From Candidatus Magasanikbacteria bacterium CG1_02_32_51 (GTDB taxonomy: Bacteria; Patescibacteriota; Patescibacteriia; Magasanikbacterales; UBA922), in the NCBI GenBank assembly GCA_001871435.1, contig MNVC01000019.1:1-64000 (forward strand): a stretch of 64,000 nt of DNA. Direction: 5' to 3'. Each line of letters opens with the position of its first letter. The first letter of the stretch is position 1. Made by a program: the position numbers and the translations under genes. This document shows positions 26,258-35,645 of this stretch, in pieces. The notes under the pieces are model-generated. The model had not been told where the DNA came from. It searched no databases and saw only the letters and a program-made list of their open reading frames with translations.

Positions 26258-29205
26258 AATTGTCTAAATTCACAAATTTCTTTAAAATCACAATACTGAC
26301 AAATGTGTTTATTTGGAGTAGCTTTAAAATCTCCTTTTTGAATATGCTCCATTGCGTCAAAAAGTTTTGCTTCCAATTTTTCTTTATCTTTGTCAGTGCC
26401 CACAAAAGACATCAATTTATTTTCGTTTAAGTAAAAGAAAGTAAGTTTCTCAATTTTTCCCAGATTTTGATATTGAGGTAGAGTCTCCACAGCAATTTGA
26501 TAAATAAGTAATTGTTGTTTGTCGTCAATTGTTAATTTATCTTTTGGTTGACCAGTCTTATAATCAATAATTTCCAATTTGTTATCTTTCATTTGATCAA
26601 TTCTATCTATTCTACCTTTAACAAAGTACTCACCTATTTTAATTTTAAATCCTCCTTCAAGAGAAACTGGAATTGTCCAATTGTCTTTTTGCGATTTGTA
26701 AAATTCTTTTAGTAGTTCTTCACCTTTGGCAAAATATTCTTCTCTCTGATTTTTATTTCTATACCAATCTCCTATCCATTTAGTTTTATAAAGTGCAAGT
26801 AATTCTTCTTGACTTGGTACTTTTATTTTATCATCTTTTTTCTTTTCAACAGTTTTAGTTTCAAAAAGAGAAATTTGTGTGGCACTATTTAAGTCTTGAA
26901 CTTTTTCGTAAAAAGCCTGTAAAGTTCCATGGATAGTATTTCCAAAACTAAAATGTGGGCTACCTTTACTAGGTAAATTCAAAACATAAGCCAGTTTATA
27001 TTGATAAGGACATTTTTGATAAGTACTAATACGAGAATAAGAAAATACTTTTGGTGGAATATATTCTATTTCTTCTGAATTTAGATCTACTTGAATATTT
27101 AGTTTTCTTATTTCTTGCATCAAGGTTTGTTCTTTTTCTCCCAGACTTTTTTCTTTATTATCAAAATTAAGTTCAGCTAAAAAGCGACTAATTTTTTTGG
27201 CTCTAGTACCTCCGTAGCTATTGGCACTAGTAAGGAATAATCTCTGTTTAGCACGAGTGACAGCAACATAAAAAAGGCGACGTTCCTCTTGATAATGTAA
27301 GTCATTGCTTTCCAAAAATTTTTCTCTTATTAGTTCATCTGGTAGTGGTATTCCTTCACTTTTTCTTCTGGTTGGAAATCTTTCTTCTACCATATTTACT
27401 ATAAAAACATTTTTATATTCCAAACCTTTTGACCCATGAACAGTAATAATATTGACAGAATCTGGTGTATCTTTGATTTGATTTATTTTACCACCATCTC
27501 CAGATTCAATAATAAATTCATAATTTTCAACAAACCCAGCTACATGAGATCCTGGGACATTTTCTTCGTAAGTTCTTATTAAATCAAAAAATTGTTTCAA
27601 GTGATAAATTTGTCTAATAACATTTTTATTTCCCTTATTTTCTTCAGTAGTAAGATAGGATAAGTAACCAATACTTTCCATAAATTGATAAAGTATAGTT
27701 GTTGGTTTTTCAAATTTACTTTGTTTTATTCCTTCATGACAAGCACTTAATAATTTATCAGCAACAATAACAGCTTTATCAGACAAAAAAAACTCACGAG
27801 ATCTTTTGAGTATTTCGTAATAAGGTGTACTTTTTCTCTTGGCAGTACTTGTCACTTTTTGTAAATCATTTTGGCTAAATTCTAAAAATGGCATTTTGAG
27901 TAAACGAAAAAAAGCTTTGTCATCATAAATGTCTGTCAGAAGTGTGAGAAAATTGAAAGAATCAATCACAATGTCTTGACGATAGAGCCCTGCCGAAGCC
28001 AAATATTCAAAAGGAATGCCAAAACTTTCCAAGGCATTACTAAATGGTTCAACATGTGAATTTGCTCTAACCAAAATTGCAAAATCATTCCAATTACAAT
28101 CTTTGTCAATCTCTTTTATTTCCACAATTTTATTTATTACTCCGACTACTTCTTCATCAATAGTTTCATAGTGCAAATGATCTATTTCAGCATGTAAATC
28201 TTTTAGATTACTTTTTAATCTTTTACTAATCTTTATTTTTTCTTCCAAGCGATGGGGATTATTGTTTTTAATAGATTTGTAAGCTAAATCTAATATTTCT
28301 TGTCCTGAGCGGTAGTTGTCTGTAAGTACAATATTTTTGGCTTCTGGATAATCTGTTTTGAAATTCATGATAATAGCAACATTAGAACCACGAAAAGAAT
28401 AAATAGCTTGGTCATCATCCCCTACTACAGTCAGTTTATTTTCTTGCCCAGCCAATAATTTTATTAGCTGATATTGTGCCCAGTTTACATCTTGAAATTC
28501 ATCAACCATAATATAATGAAATCTTTTTTGTAATTTTTTGAGGATATTTGGTCGATCTTGCAAAAGTTTCACGGCATAAAAAATAATATCACCAAAGTCT
28601 AAGGCTTCATTATCTAACAATAGTTTTTGATATTTGTGATAAGCATCAGCAAGCTCTATCAGTCTATTTTTTTCTTGTCTTTCAGCATCGTCTTTGTCTA
28701 GTATTAAGCCTTCAACATAATCTAAATAATTTTGTGGAGTAATAAGTTCATCTTTGGCTTTGGAAAAATGCGTGAGTAACTCATGAATATAACGATTGGG
28801 ACTACCCATTGGTCGATAATAATCAAAAGCAAATTCATAAATATGTTCACGCAAAAGTAACCAAGCATCAGTCTCAGTGAGAAGACGAAAATTAGTAGGC
28901 AGACCAATCTCTAGTCCATATTCTTCCAACACTTTTTGACAAAAGCTATGAAAAGTAGAAATTTGCATCTCAGTATAAGGTGTTTCTATAAGACTATCCA
29001 CTCTGTCTTGCATTTCTTCAGCAGCTTTGTCGGTAAATGTCAGTGCCAAGATTTCTTCTGGCAAGGCTAATTTTTTTTCTACAATATAAGCAATTTTCTC
29101 AGTAATCACAGTCGTCTTACCAGTTCCTGCTCCAGCAATAATCAACAAATTACCATCATTATATTCAACAGCTTCTTTTTGGATTTTGTTCAATTGTTTT
29201 GACAT
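26254..29205 (-). CDS. UvrD/PcrA-type helicase fused to a PD-(D/E)XK FeS nuclease
   Basis: 983 residues. The N-terminal two thirds are a superfamily 1A helicase: Walker A AGAGTGKTT near residue 25, LALTFTDKAAEEM, DEXX box VDEFQDVNWAQYQ, GDDDQAIYSFRGS, TVHGSKGLEYKNVF and the VAVTRAKQRLFL motif VI. From about 720 comes a RecB-like nuclease with FSYSRISTYQKCPYQY, EIIDYKTGQ, and a probable 4Fe-4S site formed by a cysteine near 732 and C969, C972, C978. This is the AddA/AdnB-type architecture for double-strand break resection. No partner gene is adjacent. Confidence 0.9.
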   Translation of the reverse strand: MSKQLNKIQKEAVEYNDGNLLIIAGAGTGKTTVITEKIAYIVEKKLALPEEILALTFTDKAAEEMQDRVDSLIETPYTEMQISTFHSFCQKVLEEYGLEIGLPTNFRLLTETDAWLLLREHIYEFAFDYYRPMGSPNRYIHELLTHFSKAKDELITPQNYLDYVEGLILDKDDAERQEKNRLIELADAYHKYQKLLLDNEALDFGDIIFYAVKLLQDRPNILKKLQKRFHYIMVDEFQDVNWAQYQLIKLLAGQENKLTVVGDDDQAIYSFRGSNVAIIMNFKTDYPEAKNIVLTDNYRSGQEILDLAYKSIKNNNPHRLEEKIKISKRLKSNLKDLHAEIDHLHYETIDEEVVGVINKIVEIKEIDKDCNWNDFAILVRANSHVEPFSNALESFGIPFEYLASAGLYRQDIVIDSFNFLTLLTDIYDDKAFFRLLKMPFLEFSQNDLQKVTSTAKRKSTPYYEILKRSREFFLSDKAVIVADKLLSACHEGIKQSKFEKPTTILYQFMESIGYLSYLTTEENKGNKNVIRQIYHLKQFFDLIRTYEENVPGSHVAGFVENYEFIIESGDGGKINQIKDTPDSVNIITVHGSKGLEYKNVFIVNMVEERFPTRRKSEGIPLPDELIREKFLESNDLHYQEERRLFYVAVTRAKQRLFLTSANSYGGTRAKKISRFLAELNFDNKEKSLGEKEQTLMQEIRKLNIQVDLNSEEIEYIPPKVFSYSRISTYQKCPYQYKLAYVLNLPSKGSPHFSFGNTIHGTLQAFYEKVQDLNSATQISLFETKTVEKKKDDKIKVPSQEELLALYKTKWIGDWYRNKNQREEYFAKGEELLKEFYKSQKDNWTIPVSLEGGFKIKIGEYFVKGRIDRIDQMKDNKLEIIDYKTGQPKDKLTIDDKQQLLIYQIAVETLPQYQNLGKIEKLTFFYLNENKLMSFVGTDKDKEKLEAKLFDAMEHIQKGDFKATPNKHICQYCDFKEICEFRQL

Positions 29206-29263
29206 AGATTTATTTAATCTTTAAAAGATATTACTATCTTACTACATAATTACATAAAAAACA

Positions 29264-29288
29264 AAATCTCCCTAAATAAGAGAGATTT
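29264..29288 (-). terminator. Terminator of the ABC exporter gene
   Basis: AAATCTC/GAGATTT arms (29264-29270, 29282-29288) followed on the minus strand by a TTTTGTTTTTT tail, 25 nt after the exporter stop. Confidence 0.75.
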
Positions 29289-29312
29289 GTTCAGTATTCA
29301 ATAAATAAAATG

Positions 29313-31061
29313 TCAAACCATAAATCCACCAACTTGGATATTCCACAAATTACTATAAACTCCTTTTTTATTTTTTAATAGTTCTCTGTGTTTGCCTTGT
29401 TCAATAATTCTACCACTATTTATTACTAAGATTCTATCTGAATGCATAATAGTAGAAAGTCTATGGGCAATGATAATTACAGTTTTACCTTTCATTAGAT
29501 TTTCCAAAGCTTCCTTTATCAATTTTTCTGATCTTGAATCAAGACTAGAAGTTGCTTCATCTAATATAAGAATTGAAGAATTCTTGAGTATTGCCCTAGC
29601 AATTGCAACTCTTTGTCTTTCACCACCAGAAAGCTTAATTCCTCTTTCACCAACAAAAGTTTCATAACCTTCTGGAGCATCAATTATAAAATCATGAGCA
29701 TTGGCCAATTTGGCTGCTTCCACAACTTCTACATCTGTTGCGTCCGGTTTGGCATAGCGAATATTTTCCATAATACTTCTGTGAAAAAGAATTGGATCTT
29801 GTGGTACAAGACTAATATTATCCCAGAGACTTTCTTGAGTTATTTTAGCAATATTTTGTCCATCAACCAAAATTTTACCACCAGAGACGTCATGCTGACG
29901 TAATAATAATTTTATAATTGTTGACTTCCCTGCTCCTGAAGGTCCTACCAAAGCTATCTTTTCATTTGGTTTTATAGCCAAATTCATTTTGTTGACTACT
30001 TCTCTAGTTTTGTTGTAAGCAAAACTAACATTAATAAATTCTATTTTACCTTGAGTTACTTGTAATTTTTTAGCATTTTTTACATCTTTTATTTCAAAAG
30101 GGGTGTCAAAAATTTCGGTCATTTCTTCAGCATCAGCCAGTGATTCATAAAAATCACGAATAATACGACCAAAACTCCAAAGTTTTTGAATAATCATTAT
30201 TAAGTAAGATTGAATAAGAATAAAATCTCCAATAGTCAATTGACCCTGTGACCAAAGTTTTACAGTATAAAGCATAATAACCAGCTCTAAAATTACCATC
30301 AAAAACCACTGAAAACTTTCAAAAACAGAGCCCAAATTCCAAGAAAATTTTCTCATCTTGGTAAGTTCTTCTGTCTTGTTAGCAAAACCAATACATTCTC
30401 TATTATAACCAACCAATAGCTTTACATTTGCGTTGTTGGTTACAGAATCTGCCAAAAAAGCTGTTGTTTCTGAATCAAGTTGACTTCTTTTATAATCATA
30501 TTTCAATTTGTATCTACTAAAAATATAATTGGAAATCATAAAGAAAAATACCCAAACAAAAACTATAATTGCTAAAAACTTGTTTCGAAAAGCAAGAACA
30601 ACACAAATTAGAGTAATATTCAAAATGATTGGTATAAAATCCCAGACTATTCTATCAGAAATTCTATCAAAAGCTTGATAAAATCTATTTACTTTTTTGA
30701 CAAGAGAGCCAACAAAATTATTGTTGAAAAAAGAAAATGAATGTTTTTGTAAATTTACAAAACAAGTATTAGCCAAATCTCTCAACATATTGGCTGAAAA
30801 TCGTATATAAACAAATTGCATGATACGTATAAAAAACCAATGCACCAGATTGATTCCTAAAATGATAAATAAAGTAGTGTATAGTATTTCTACTGCAGGA
30901 TTGGTAGTAATCAAATCAAAAAACTTTTTATACCAGTAAGGCGCAATTACTGCAAAAATGTCTCCTATCAAAAGAGACACAAACACAACAATAAGACTCC
31001 ATTTATACTTTATGGCGTGTTTTAGAAAAATTTTCAAAGTTAATTTTGTGTTGTACTTCAT
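29313..31061 (-). CDS. ABC-type exporter, fused permease and ATPase
   Basis: 582 residues: a six-helix transmembrane domain (about 20-320) and a nucleotide-binding domain with Walker A GPSGAGKST, Q-loop, signature LSGGERQR, Walker B ILILDEATSSLD and the switch histidine in IAHRLSTI. The architecture is that of homodimeric or paired half-transporters such as MsbA/LmrA or peptide exporters. It stands alone with its own terminator and no partner gene, so I infer a homodimer. Substrate unknown. Confidence 0.92.
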   Translation of the reverse strand: MKYNTKLTLKIFLKHAIKYKWSLIVVFVSLLIGDIFAVIAPYWYKKFFDLITTNPAVEILYTTLFIILGINLVHWFFIRIMQFVYIRFSANMLRDLANTCFVNLQKHSFSFFNNNFVGSLVKKVNRFYQAFDRISDRIVWDFIPIILNITLICVVLAFRNKFLAIIVFVWVFFFMISNYIFSRYKLKYDYKRSQLDSETTAFLADSVTNNANVKLLVGYNRECIGFANKTEELTKMRKFSWNLGSVFESFQWFLMVILELVIMLYTVKLWSQGQLTIGDFILIQSYLIMIIQKLWSFGRIIRDFYESLADAEEMTEIFDTPFEIKDVKNAKKLQVTQGKIEFINVSFAYNKTREVVNKMNLAIKPNEKIALVGPSGAGKSTIIKLLLRQHDVSGGKILVDGQNIAKITQESLWDNISLVPQDPILFHRSIMENIRYAKPDATDVEVVEAAKLANAHDFIIDAPEGYETFVGERGIKLSGGERQRVAIARAILKNSSILILDEATSSLDSRSEKLIKEALENLMKGKTVIIIAHRLSTIMHSDRILVINSGRIIEQGKHRELLKNKKGVYSNLWNIQVGGFMV

Positions 31062-31327
31062 AGTATAAATTATGTTGATTTGAACCTATCTTGTAAGCAA
31101 AATACCCGCCTTATTGACGGGACACTATACAATATAAGACGTAAAATTAGCCAAAATGTTACAGTAGAGTCTTATTTAACTATTTTTTAGGATAAAAAAT
31201 ATGATAAAATTGTCTAATTTTTCAAACATAATATCTCTTTGTCATCACCTAAATATTCTATTTAGAAATATAAGATAAAAACAAAAATAATCTCAAACAA
31301 AATTTTTATTGAAAAAATAAAAACTTT
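31062..31327. other. AT-rich gap upstream of the ABC exporter
   Basis: No gene seen. A short CCCG...CGGG hairpin (about 31115-31131) would lie in the exporter mRNA leader. The remainder is low-complexity A/T sequence; no clear promoter pair could be chosen. Confidence 0.4.
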
Positions 31328-31375
31328 GGTTGAGTGGGAAGGCATTTTCTCCTTTGTAAATGCTTATTCCCAACC
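31328..31375 (-). terminator. Terminator of the SnoaL-like gene
   Basis: A two-part stem: GGTTG...GGGAA with TTCCC...CAACC outside and GCATTT/AAATGC inside, followed on the minus strand by AAAGTTTTTATTTTTT. It starts 11 nt after the gene's stop. Confidence 0.75.
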
Positions 31376-31386
31376 CCCCTTGTTGT

Positions 31387-31758
31387 TCAGTTCTTAGACA
31401 CAGGCTTGTACGAGGAGTGATGATGGACGATTTTCCACTCATCCTCAGCCATTCTCTTGGCAAGGAAAGTGAAGCGAGCTTCTACAACCAGTTGTCCATC
31501 GTGGGTGGAAAAATCGTAGAACCCAGCGAGGAGAACAATCTCTTCACCAAACTCCTGAACGACCAATTCTCTAATAATTCCTCGCGGACTACTAGGCATG
31601 AAGTCCTCCTGGAAGTACTCCAAGGCACCACTCACACCCCTCTTGAGATCACCCGACATAGTTGGTAGAAAAGTGGCATCATCCGCGTACAACGCGGCGA
31701 TGACATTTGGTTCATCACTATGTAAGGCCTCAAGCCATTTATCTAGGTACTTGTGCAT
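31387..31758 (-). CDS. SnoaL/DUF4440-like (NTF2-fold) protein
   Basis: 123 residues from the ATG at 31758, chosen because AAAGGTGG lies 4-5 nt upstream; an in-frame TTG at 31788 would swallow that ribosome binding site. The sequence fits the cone-shaped NTF2 fold: HKYLDKWLEALHSDEPNVIA, LYADDATFLPTMSG, GFYDFSTHDGQ and the final WKIVHHHSSY. Such proteins include ketosteroid-isomerase-like enzymes and many unassigned ones. Codons are much richer in G and C than the neighbours, and the gene has its own promoter and terminator, which suggests recent arrival. Confidence 0.8.
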   Translation of the reverse strand: MHKYLDKWLEALHSDEPNVIAALYADDATFLPTMSGDLKRGVSGALEYFQEDFMPSSPRGIIRELVVQEFGEEIVLLAGFYDFSTHDGQLVVEARFTFLAKRMAEDEWKIVHHHSSYKPVSKN

Positions 31759-31824
31759 TTTGCCACCTTTCTCAGAAGTAAATACCAAGGATGGATTCCT
31801 TGAAAATTTCTGAGCATGCGCATT

Positions 31825-31853
31825 AGAATAATACTATAGCAATCCACTGTCAA
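31825..31853 (-). promoter_or_regulatory. Promoter of the SnoaL-like gene
   Basis: Minus-strand TTGACA (31853-31848), 17-nt spacer, TATTCT (31830-31825), giving a leader of about 60 nt with a strong ribosome binding site. Confidence 0.65.
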
Positions 31854-31928
31854 CCACCAAACCCTTGACAAAGTAAAATTTAATGTTCTATTTTAAATTC
31901 ATCTAGTACTAATGATGAAGTGTAATAA

Positions 31929-31958
31929 AAAACACTAATTTTTAAAAAATAGTGTTTT
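31929..31958 (-). terminator. Terminator of the hydrogenase-like operon
   Basis: AAAACACTA/TAGTGTTTT stem (31929-31937, 31950-31958) followed on the minus strand by a T-rich tail, 20 nt past the large-subunit stop. Confidence 0.8.
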
Positions 31959-31977
31959 ATATATAAACAATTTGAAT

Positions 31978-33546
31978 TTATAAATCATTTCCAGTATATG
32001 ACAAATTAAAACTTTTATTAATCAAAGGAAAATCAGGCACCACATTATGAACCCCTGCATGTCCAAGTAAAGACCAATTTATAAAGGAAGGATCACGTGG
32101 TGCGACTCTCTCAATAATACCATCAGCATCTGTAGTAACAAAATAAAGTATCTCTCCACGCCAACCCTCGACTACACTTATAGCAACAGCATTTTTTTTG
32201 AACGGAGAAATATTTTTTGCACAAATAAGTCCATCGGGTAATATTTTTAGAGCGTCTTTAATAATTTTTATTGATGCATAGACTTCTTTGATGCGAACAT
32301 AAAATCTAGCATATGCATCCCCACTTTGTTCGATTGCAATTTTATCAAGTTCCAATTCATCATAAGCCGCATAAGGGAAATCAACTCGCGCGTCATCAGT
32401 GATACCAACTGCTTTTGCGACAATCCCTGTTGCACTATGTTCTATGATAGTCTCTAGTGACAATTCACCAGTACCTTTGAGACGATTTAGGAGTGATGAA
32501 CTATTTTCAGCAATATGAATAATTTCATTAAAATCTTTTAGTATAGAAGTAAGCTCTTCGGATAATTTTTCCTTTTCTCTATTTTCTATGTCCTTGGAGA
32601 TTCCACCACAAACATTGATTCCACGCAAGAACCTGTTTCCTGTCAACCGCTCATTGATTTGCATAATCATTTCTCGTAACCGTGCGCTGTGTGCACCACC
32701 AAAATTAAATCCAGTATCAAGCATCATGGCACCAATGTCGCCAAAATGATTGGCTAATCGTTCAAGTTCCGCATATATAACACGCAAATAAGTAGCTCGT
32801 TTCGGTGGTATGGTGTCTGATAGTTGTTCTAGAGCCTGACAAAATGCCAATGAATGACTAAATGAACTGTCTCCAGAGATTTTTTCAGAAAGACGGATTT
32901 TTTCATTAAGTGCCAAAGTTTCAAATAATTTTTCACTGCCTTTATGGGTAAATCCAAGACGAGATTCAAGTAAAACTATTTCTTCACCCGCAACGCTAAA
33001 TCGAAAATGACCAGGTTCAATAATGCCGGCATGGATTGGACCAACTGGAATTTCATATATTCCTTCACCATCAACTTTTTGAAATTGATATGTTCCGCTT
33101 GCTTCTTGTGGTCTGTTATTCCAATCAAAATCCTTTCGGAGTGGATAAATATCTGTTGGCCAATTCTCATGAAGAATAATCCCTCGTGAATCCTGATGAC
33201 CAACTGGATCTAGTCCAAAAAATGTTTTGATTTTTCTTTCATAATTCCAGGCATTATGAATAAGAGGCGAAAGTGATGGAAATTGTTCAGTATTTTTTAA
33301 TTCAATAAATGGGATAATAAATCCATGTTCGTGAGGTATCCCAAAGACATACCAGATCTTAAAACATCCATTTTCTTTTCTCTCATCAGTTGCCGTAATG
33401 AATTTAAGTTGAAGATTTTTATTATTTCGTAAGTCAGAAGCGAATGCAAGTATATTGGAAACAGAAACTTCAAAAATAACAACATTTTCATAAATAGTTA
33501 ATTTTTCCTTTCCAGAAAAATATTGTTTTATTTTTTCTATGTTCAT
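31978..33546 (-). CDS. hyfG: Hydrogenase-4/complex-I-like large subunit lacking NiFe ligands
   Basis: 522 residues: an N-terminal NuoC-like domain (about 1-150) fused to a NuoD/HycE-like catalytic domain, the layout of HyfG and HycE. Homology is clear (AGIIEPGHFRFSVAGEEIVLLESRLGF-type region, AELERLANHFGDIGAMMLDTGF, LRGINVCGGISKDI, VEGWRGE). In HycE the NiFe site is held by ERVCGICGFAHS and by DPCYSC near the C-terminus. Here the same positions read EKISGDSSFSHS (S224, S227) and NLSYTG (S516, G519), so all four cysteines are gone. The protein cannot bind a NiFe centre. Last gene of the operon, 1 nt after hyfF. Confidence 0.9.
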   Translation of the reverse strand: MNIEKIKQYFSGKEKLTIYENVVIFEVSVSNILAFASDLRNNKNLQLKFITATDERKENGCFKIWYVFGIPHEHGFIIPFIELKNTEQFPSLSPLIHNAWNYERKIKTFFGLDPVGHQDSRGIILHENWPTDIYPLRKDFDWNNRPQEASGTYQFQKVDGEGIYEIPVGPIHAGIIEPGHFRFSVAGEEIVLLESRLGFTHKGSEKLFETLALNEKIRLSEKISGDSSFSHSLAFCQALEQLSDTIPPKRATYLRVIYAELERLANHFGDIGAMMLDTGFNFGGAHSARLREMIMQINERLTGNRFLRGINVCGGISKDIENREKEKLSEELTSILKDFNEIIHIAENSSSLLNRLKGTGELSLETIIEHSATGIVAKAVGITDDARVDFPYAAYDELELDKIAIEQSGDAYARFYVRIKEVYASIKIIKDALKILPDGLICAKNISPFKKNAVAISVVEGWRGEILYFVTTDADGIIERVAPRDPSFINWSLLGHAGVHNVVPDFPLINKSFNLSYTGNDL

Positions 33547-33547
33547 A

Positions 33548-34993
33548 TTACTTATAGTATAAAGTGGCGTTATGGATTAATACCTGCAAAAATGGTGGCT
33601 GATAAAAACTCAAAACTAACACCAGAATAAGAAGTATTAGAGGAGGAAGAATGAGCCAAATACTTTCTTTTTCTTGTTTCATTTCAGACGGTTTTTCTCC
33701 AAAAACCATAGCAGAAGCGTGTTTAAAAAATCCAATAAAAACAATAGCAGTAAGCAAAATTGCCGTAATGCCAATGACTGGATGTGTAGTAATTCCGGCA
33801 GAAAAAGTAAACAATTTAGTAAGAAATATCCCAAAAGGCGGTGCGCCGGTAATAGCAAAAAATCCAATCAAAAATAATATACTGGTTATTGGTAATGCCT
33901 TGAGTGCACCTTTGACATTAGCAATTTTTGCTGAATGATATTTGAGTAAAAAATTTCCTGACAAGAAAAAGAGAGCAGATTTAGTTAAAGAATGATAAAT
34001 AGTATGAAGGATAGCTGCCATGACACCTAGCCCGCCAAACCCAAATCCAAGCGCAATAATTCCCATGTTTTCAATACTTGAATAGGCAAGCAAACGCTTG
34101 TAACTTTTTTGACTAAGAATAATGAGAGCGGAGATTAGAATTGAAAATGTACCAAAAACAATAAGCAAAGTCTGAGAAAAAGATTGACCAATCACAGAGT
34201 CAGTAATAATTTTAAATTTTAAGACAATAACAAGTGCGACATTAAGTAATACTCCAGACAAAAGTGCGCTGATTGGTGCTGGGGCTTTGCTATGGGCATC
34301 AGGTAACCAGGTATGCATCGGAGCAAGTCCAACTTTCGTTCCATAACCAATCAACACAAAAACAAAAGCTATTTTGGCAAGTAAGGGATCCATATGAATG
34401 GCATTTGTGGTGAGCATATGCCAACTAATAAACCCATTTCCAAGTGAGGGATCAATAGAAGTAAAATACAAAAGTGTACCAAAAAATCCCAACAGTAAAC
34501 CGATAGAATTGATAATCAAGTATTTCCAAGCTGCCTCCATGGCTGAAGATTTGTTATAAAAACTAATAAGAAAAGCAGTGGAAAGTGTGGTTGCTTCAAT
34601 AGCAATCCATGCAAAAATTGGACTACTTGATGAAATAGCTAGAAACATTGCCCCTAAGAACAGATTAAGTAAAGTAAAATACTGTTTGACGCGGGTAAAT
34701 CCGATAATATTATTAGCGGTTTCTTTTCTCAAATAAGGAATGGAATAAGCGACTGTGGCAAACCCGACACAGGAAATAATCAGCATCAATAAAGCACCAA
34801 GTGCATCAACGGAAAAAAATGCAAATGGAGAATAGTCTCCCGAGAGAGCAACCTTGAAAGCAACCACAAATGACTCTATAAGTGCAACTGCTGAGGCACT
34901 AATTGAAACACATTCAACAGTAATACGATGTTTTGCTAGAATTGCGATCAAAGATGCGATCACTAATGATGAAATGATAATAATAAATTCCAT
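33548..34993 (-). CDS. hyfF: Hydrogenase-4 membrane subunit HyfF (antiporter-like)
   Basis: 481 residues, about 14 predicted membrane helices, of the NuoL/M/N and Mrp antiporter family. Channel residues remain: E133 in AWIAIEATTLSTAFL, K220 in GYGTKVGLAPMHTWLPDAHS, and the histidine-rich AILHTIYHSLTKSALF segment. A LAYSSIENMG helix is also typical. In hydrogenase 4 and complex I these subunits carry protons or sodium across the membrane. Follows hyfE by 4 nt. Confidence 0.92.
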   Translation of the reverse strand: MEFIIIISSLVIASLIAILAKHRITVECVSISASAVALIESFVVAFKVALSGDYSPFAFFSVDALGALLMLIISCVGFATVAYSIPYLRKETANNIIGFTRVKQYFTLLNLFLGAMFLAISSSSPIFAWIAIEATTLSTAFLISFYNKSSAMEAAWKYLIINSIGLLLGFFGTLLYFTSIDPSLGNGFISWHMLTTNAIHMDPLLAKIAFVFVLIGYGTKVGLAPMHTWLPDAHSKAPAPISALLSGVLLNVALVIVLKFKIITDSVIGQSFSQTLLIVFGTFSILISALIILSQKSYKRLLAYSSIENMGIIALGFGFGGLGVMAAILHTIYHSLTKSALFFLSGNFLLKYHSAKIANVKGALKALPITSILFLIGFFAITGAPPFGIFLTKLFTFSAGITTHPVIGITAILLTAIVFIGFFKHASAMVFGEKPSEMKQEKESIWLILPPLILLILVLVLSFYQPPFLQVLIHNATLYYK

Positions 34994-34997
34994 AGTA

Positions 34998-35645
34998 TTA
35001 GTCTTTTAAATGTTTCATGGTGCTGGTATCAAGCGATCCAAAATGTCGATAAATCATGGAAATAAAGACAGTAGAAATCACCAACCAAATAAAAATATCA
35101 AATATAATGCCAAATTGAAGCATAGGTGATTGTTCGAGGCCGGCAAAAATTGCAAAGGCAACGATACTATTTTCTAGAGAAAGAATTCCAACAGCTTGTG
35201 AAAGAGCGTCTTTACGGTTGATGACCAAGAAAAGAGAAATAAAAATTGCTGAAAGCGCAAGTGATAATAAGGCTTGATGAGCCGGAATAATATTCGTGAG
35301 AGATAAGAATTTTTGAGAGTGCGCAATGGCGGTAAATCCAGCAAGAACGATGAGTGTGAGTGGCAAATTCAAATAAGTACTTACTGAAAATGTTAATTTA
35401 TGTTTTTGAATCAACCTGAAAAAAAATACTGACGCCAAAATAACTTTGATAACCAGTGTCACTAAAACTACAAAAAGAAGAAAAAAGCTATTTGTTTCTA
35501 AAAAAGAAGTAAACAATATCAATGTGATAATCAAAGATTGAATACTATACGCAATAACAGCTCCAAAATTTTTCTTTGCGAGATGCAAATAAAAAATAGA
35601 TAAAAATAATATCCCAAGTAGAAACTGTAAGAAAAATATGTTCAT
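34998..35645 (-). CDS. hyfE: Hydrogenase-4 membrane subunit HyfE
   Basis: 215 residues with six or seven membrane helices; the N-terminal part resembles NuoK/MrpC-like proteins and the region DALSQAVGILSLENSIVAFA contains the glutamate found in that family. It overlaps hyfC by 4 nt (ATGA). HyfE is specific to hydrogenase-4-type complexes and separates them from ordinary complex I, where NuoK and NuoJ occupy this place. Confidence 0.88.
   Translation of the reverse strand: MNIFFLQFLLGILFLSIFYLHLAKKNFGAVIAYSIQSLIITLILFTSFLETNSFFLLFVVLVTLVIKVILASVFFFRLIQKHKLTFSVSTYLNLPLTLIVLAGFTAIAHSQKFLSLTNIIPAHQALLSLALSAIFISLFLVINRKDALSQAVGILSLENSIVAFAIFAGLEQSPMLQFGIIFDIFIWLVISTVFISMIYRHFGSLDTSTMKHLKD

Noticed and set aside
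26254..29205. Part of a phage or plasmid module
   Set aside because: The helicase-nuclease is a typical chromosomal repair enzyme with no integrase, terminase or structural genes around it.
33651..33938. Plus-strand reading frames inside hyfF
   Set aside because: They overlap conserved hyfF sequence and have no recognisable features.
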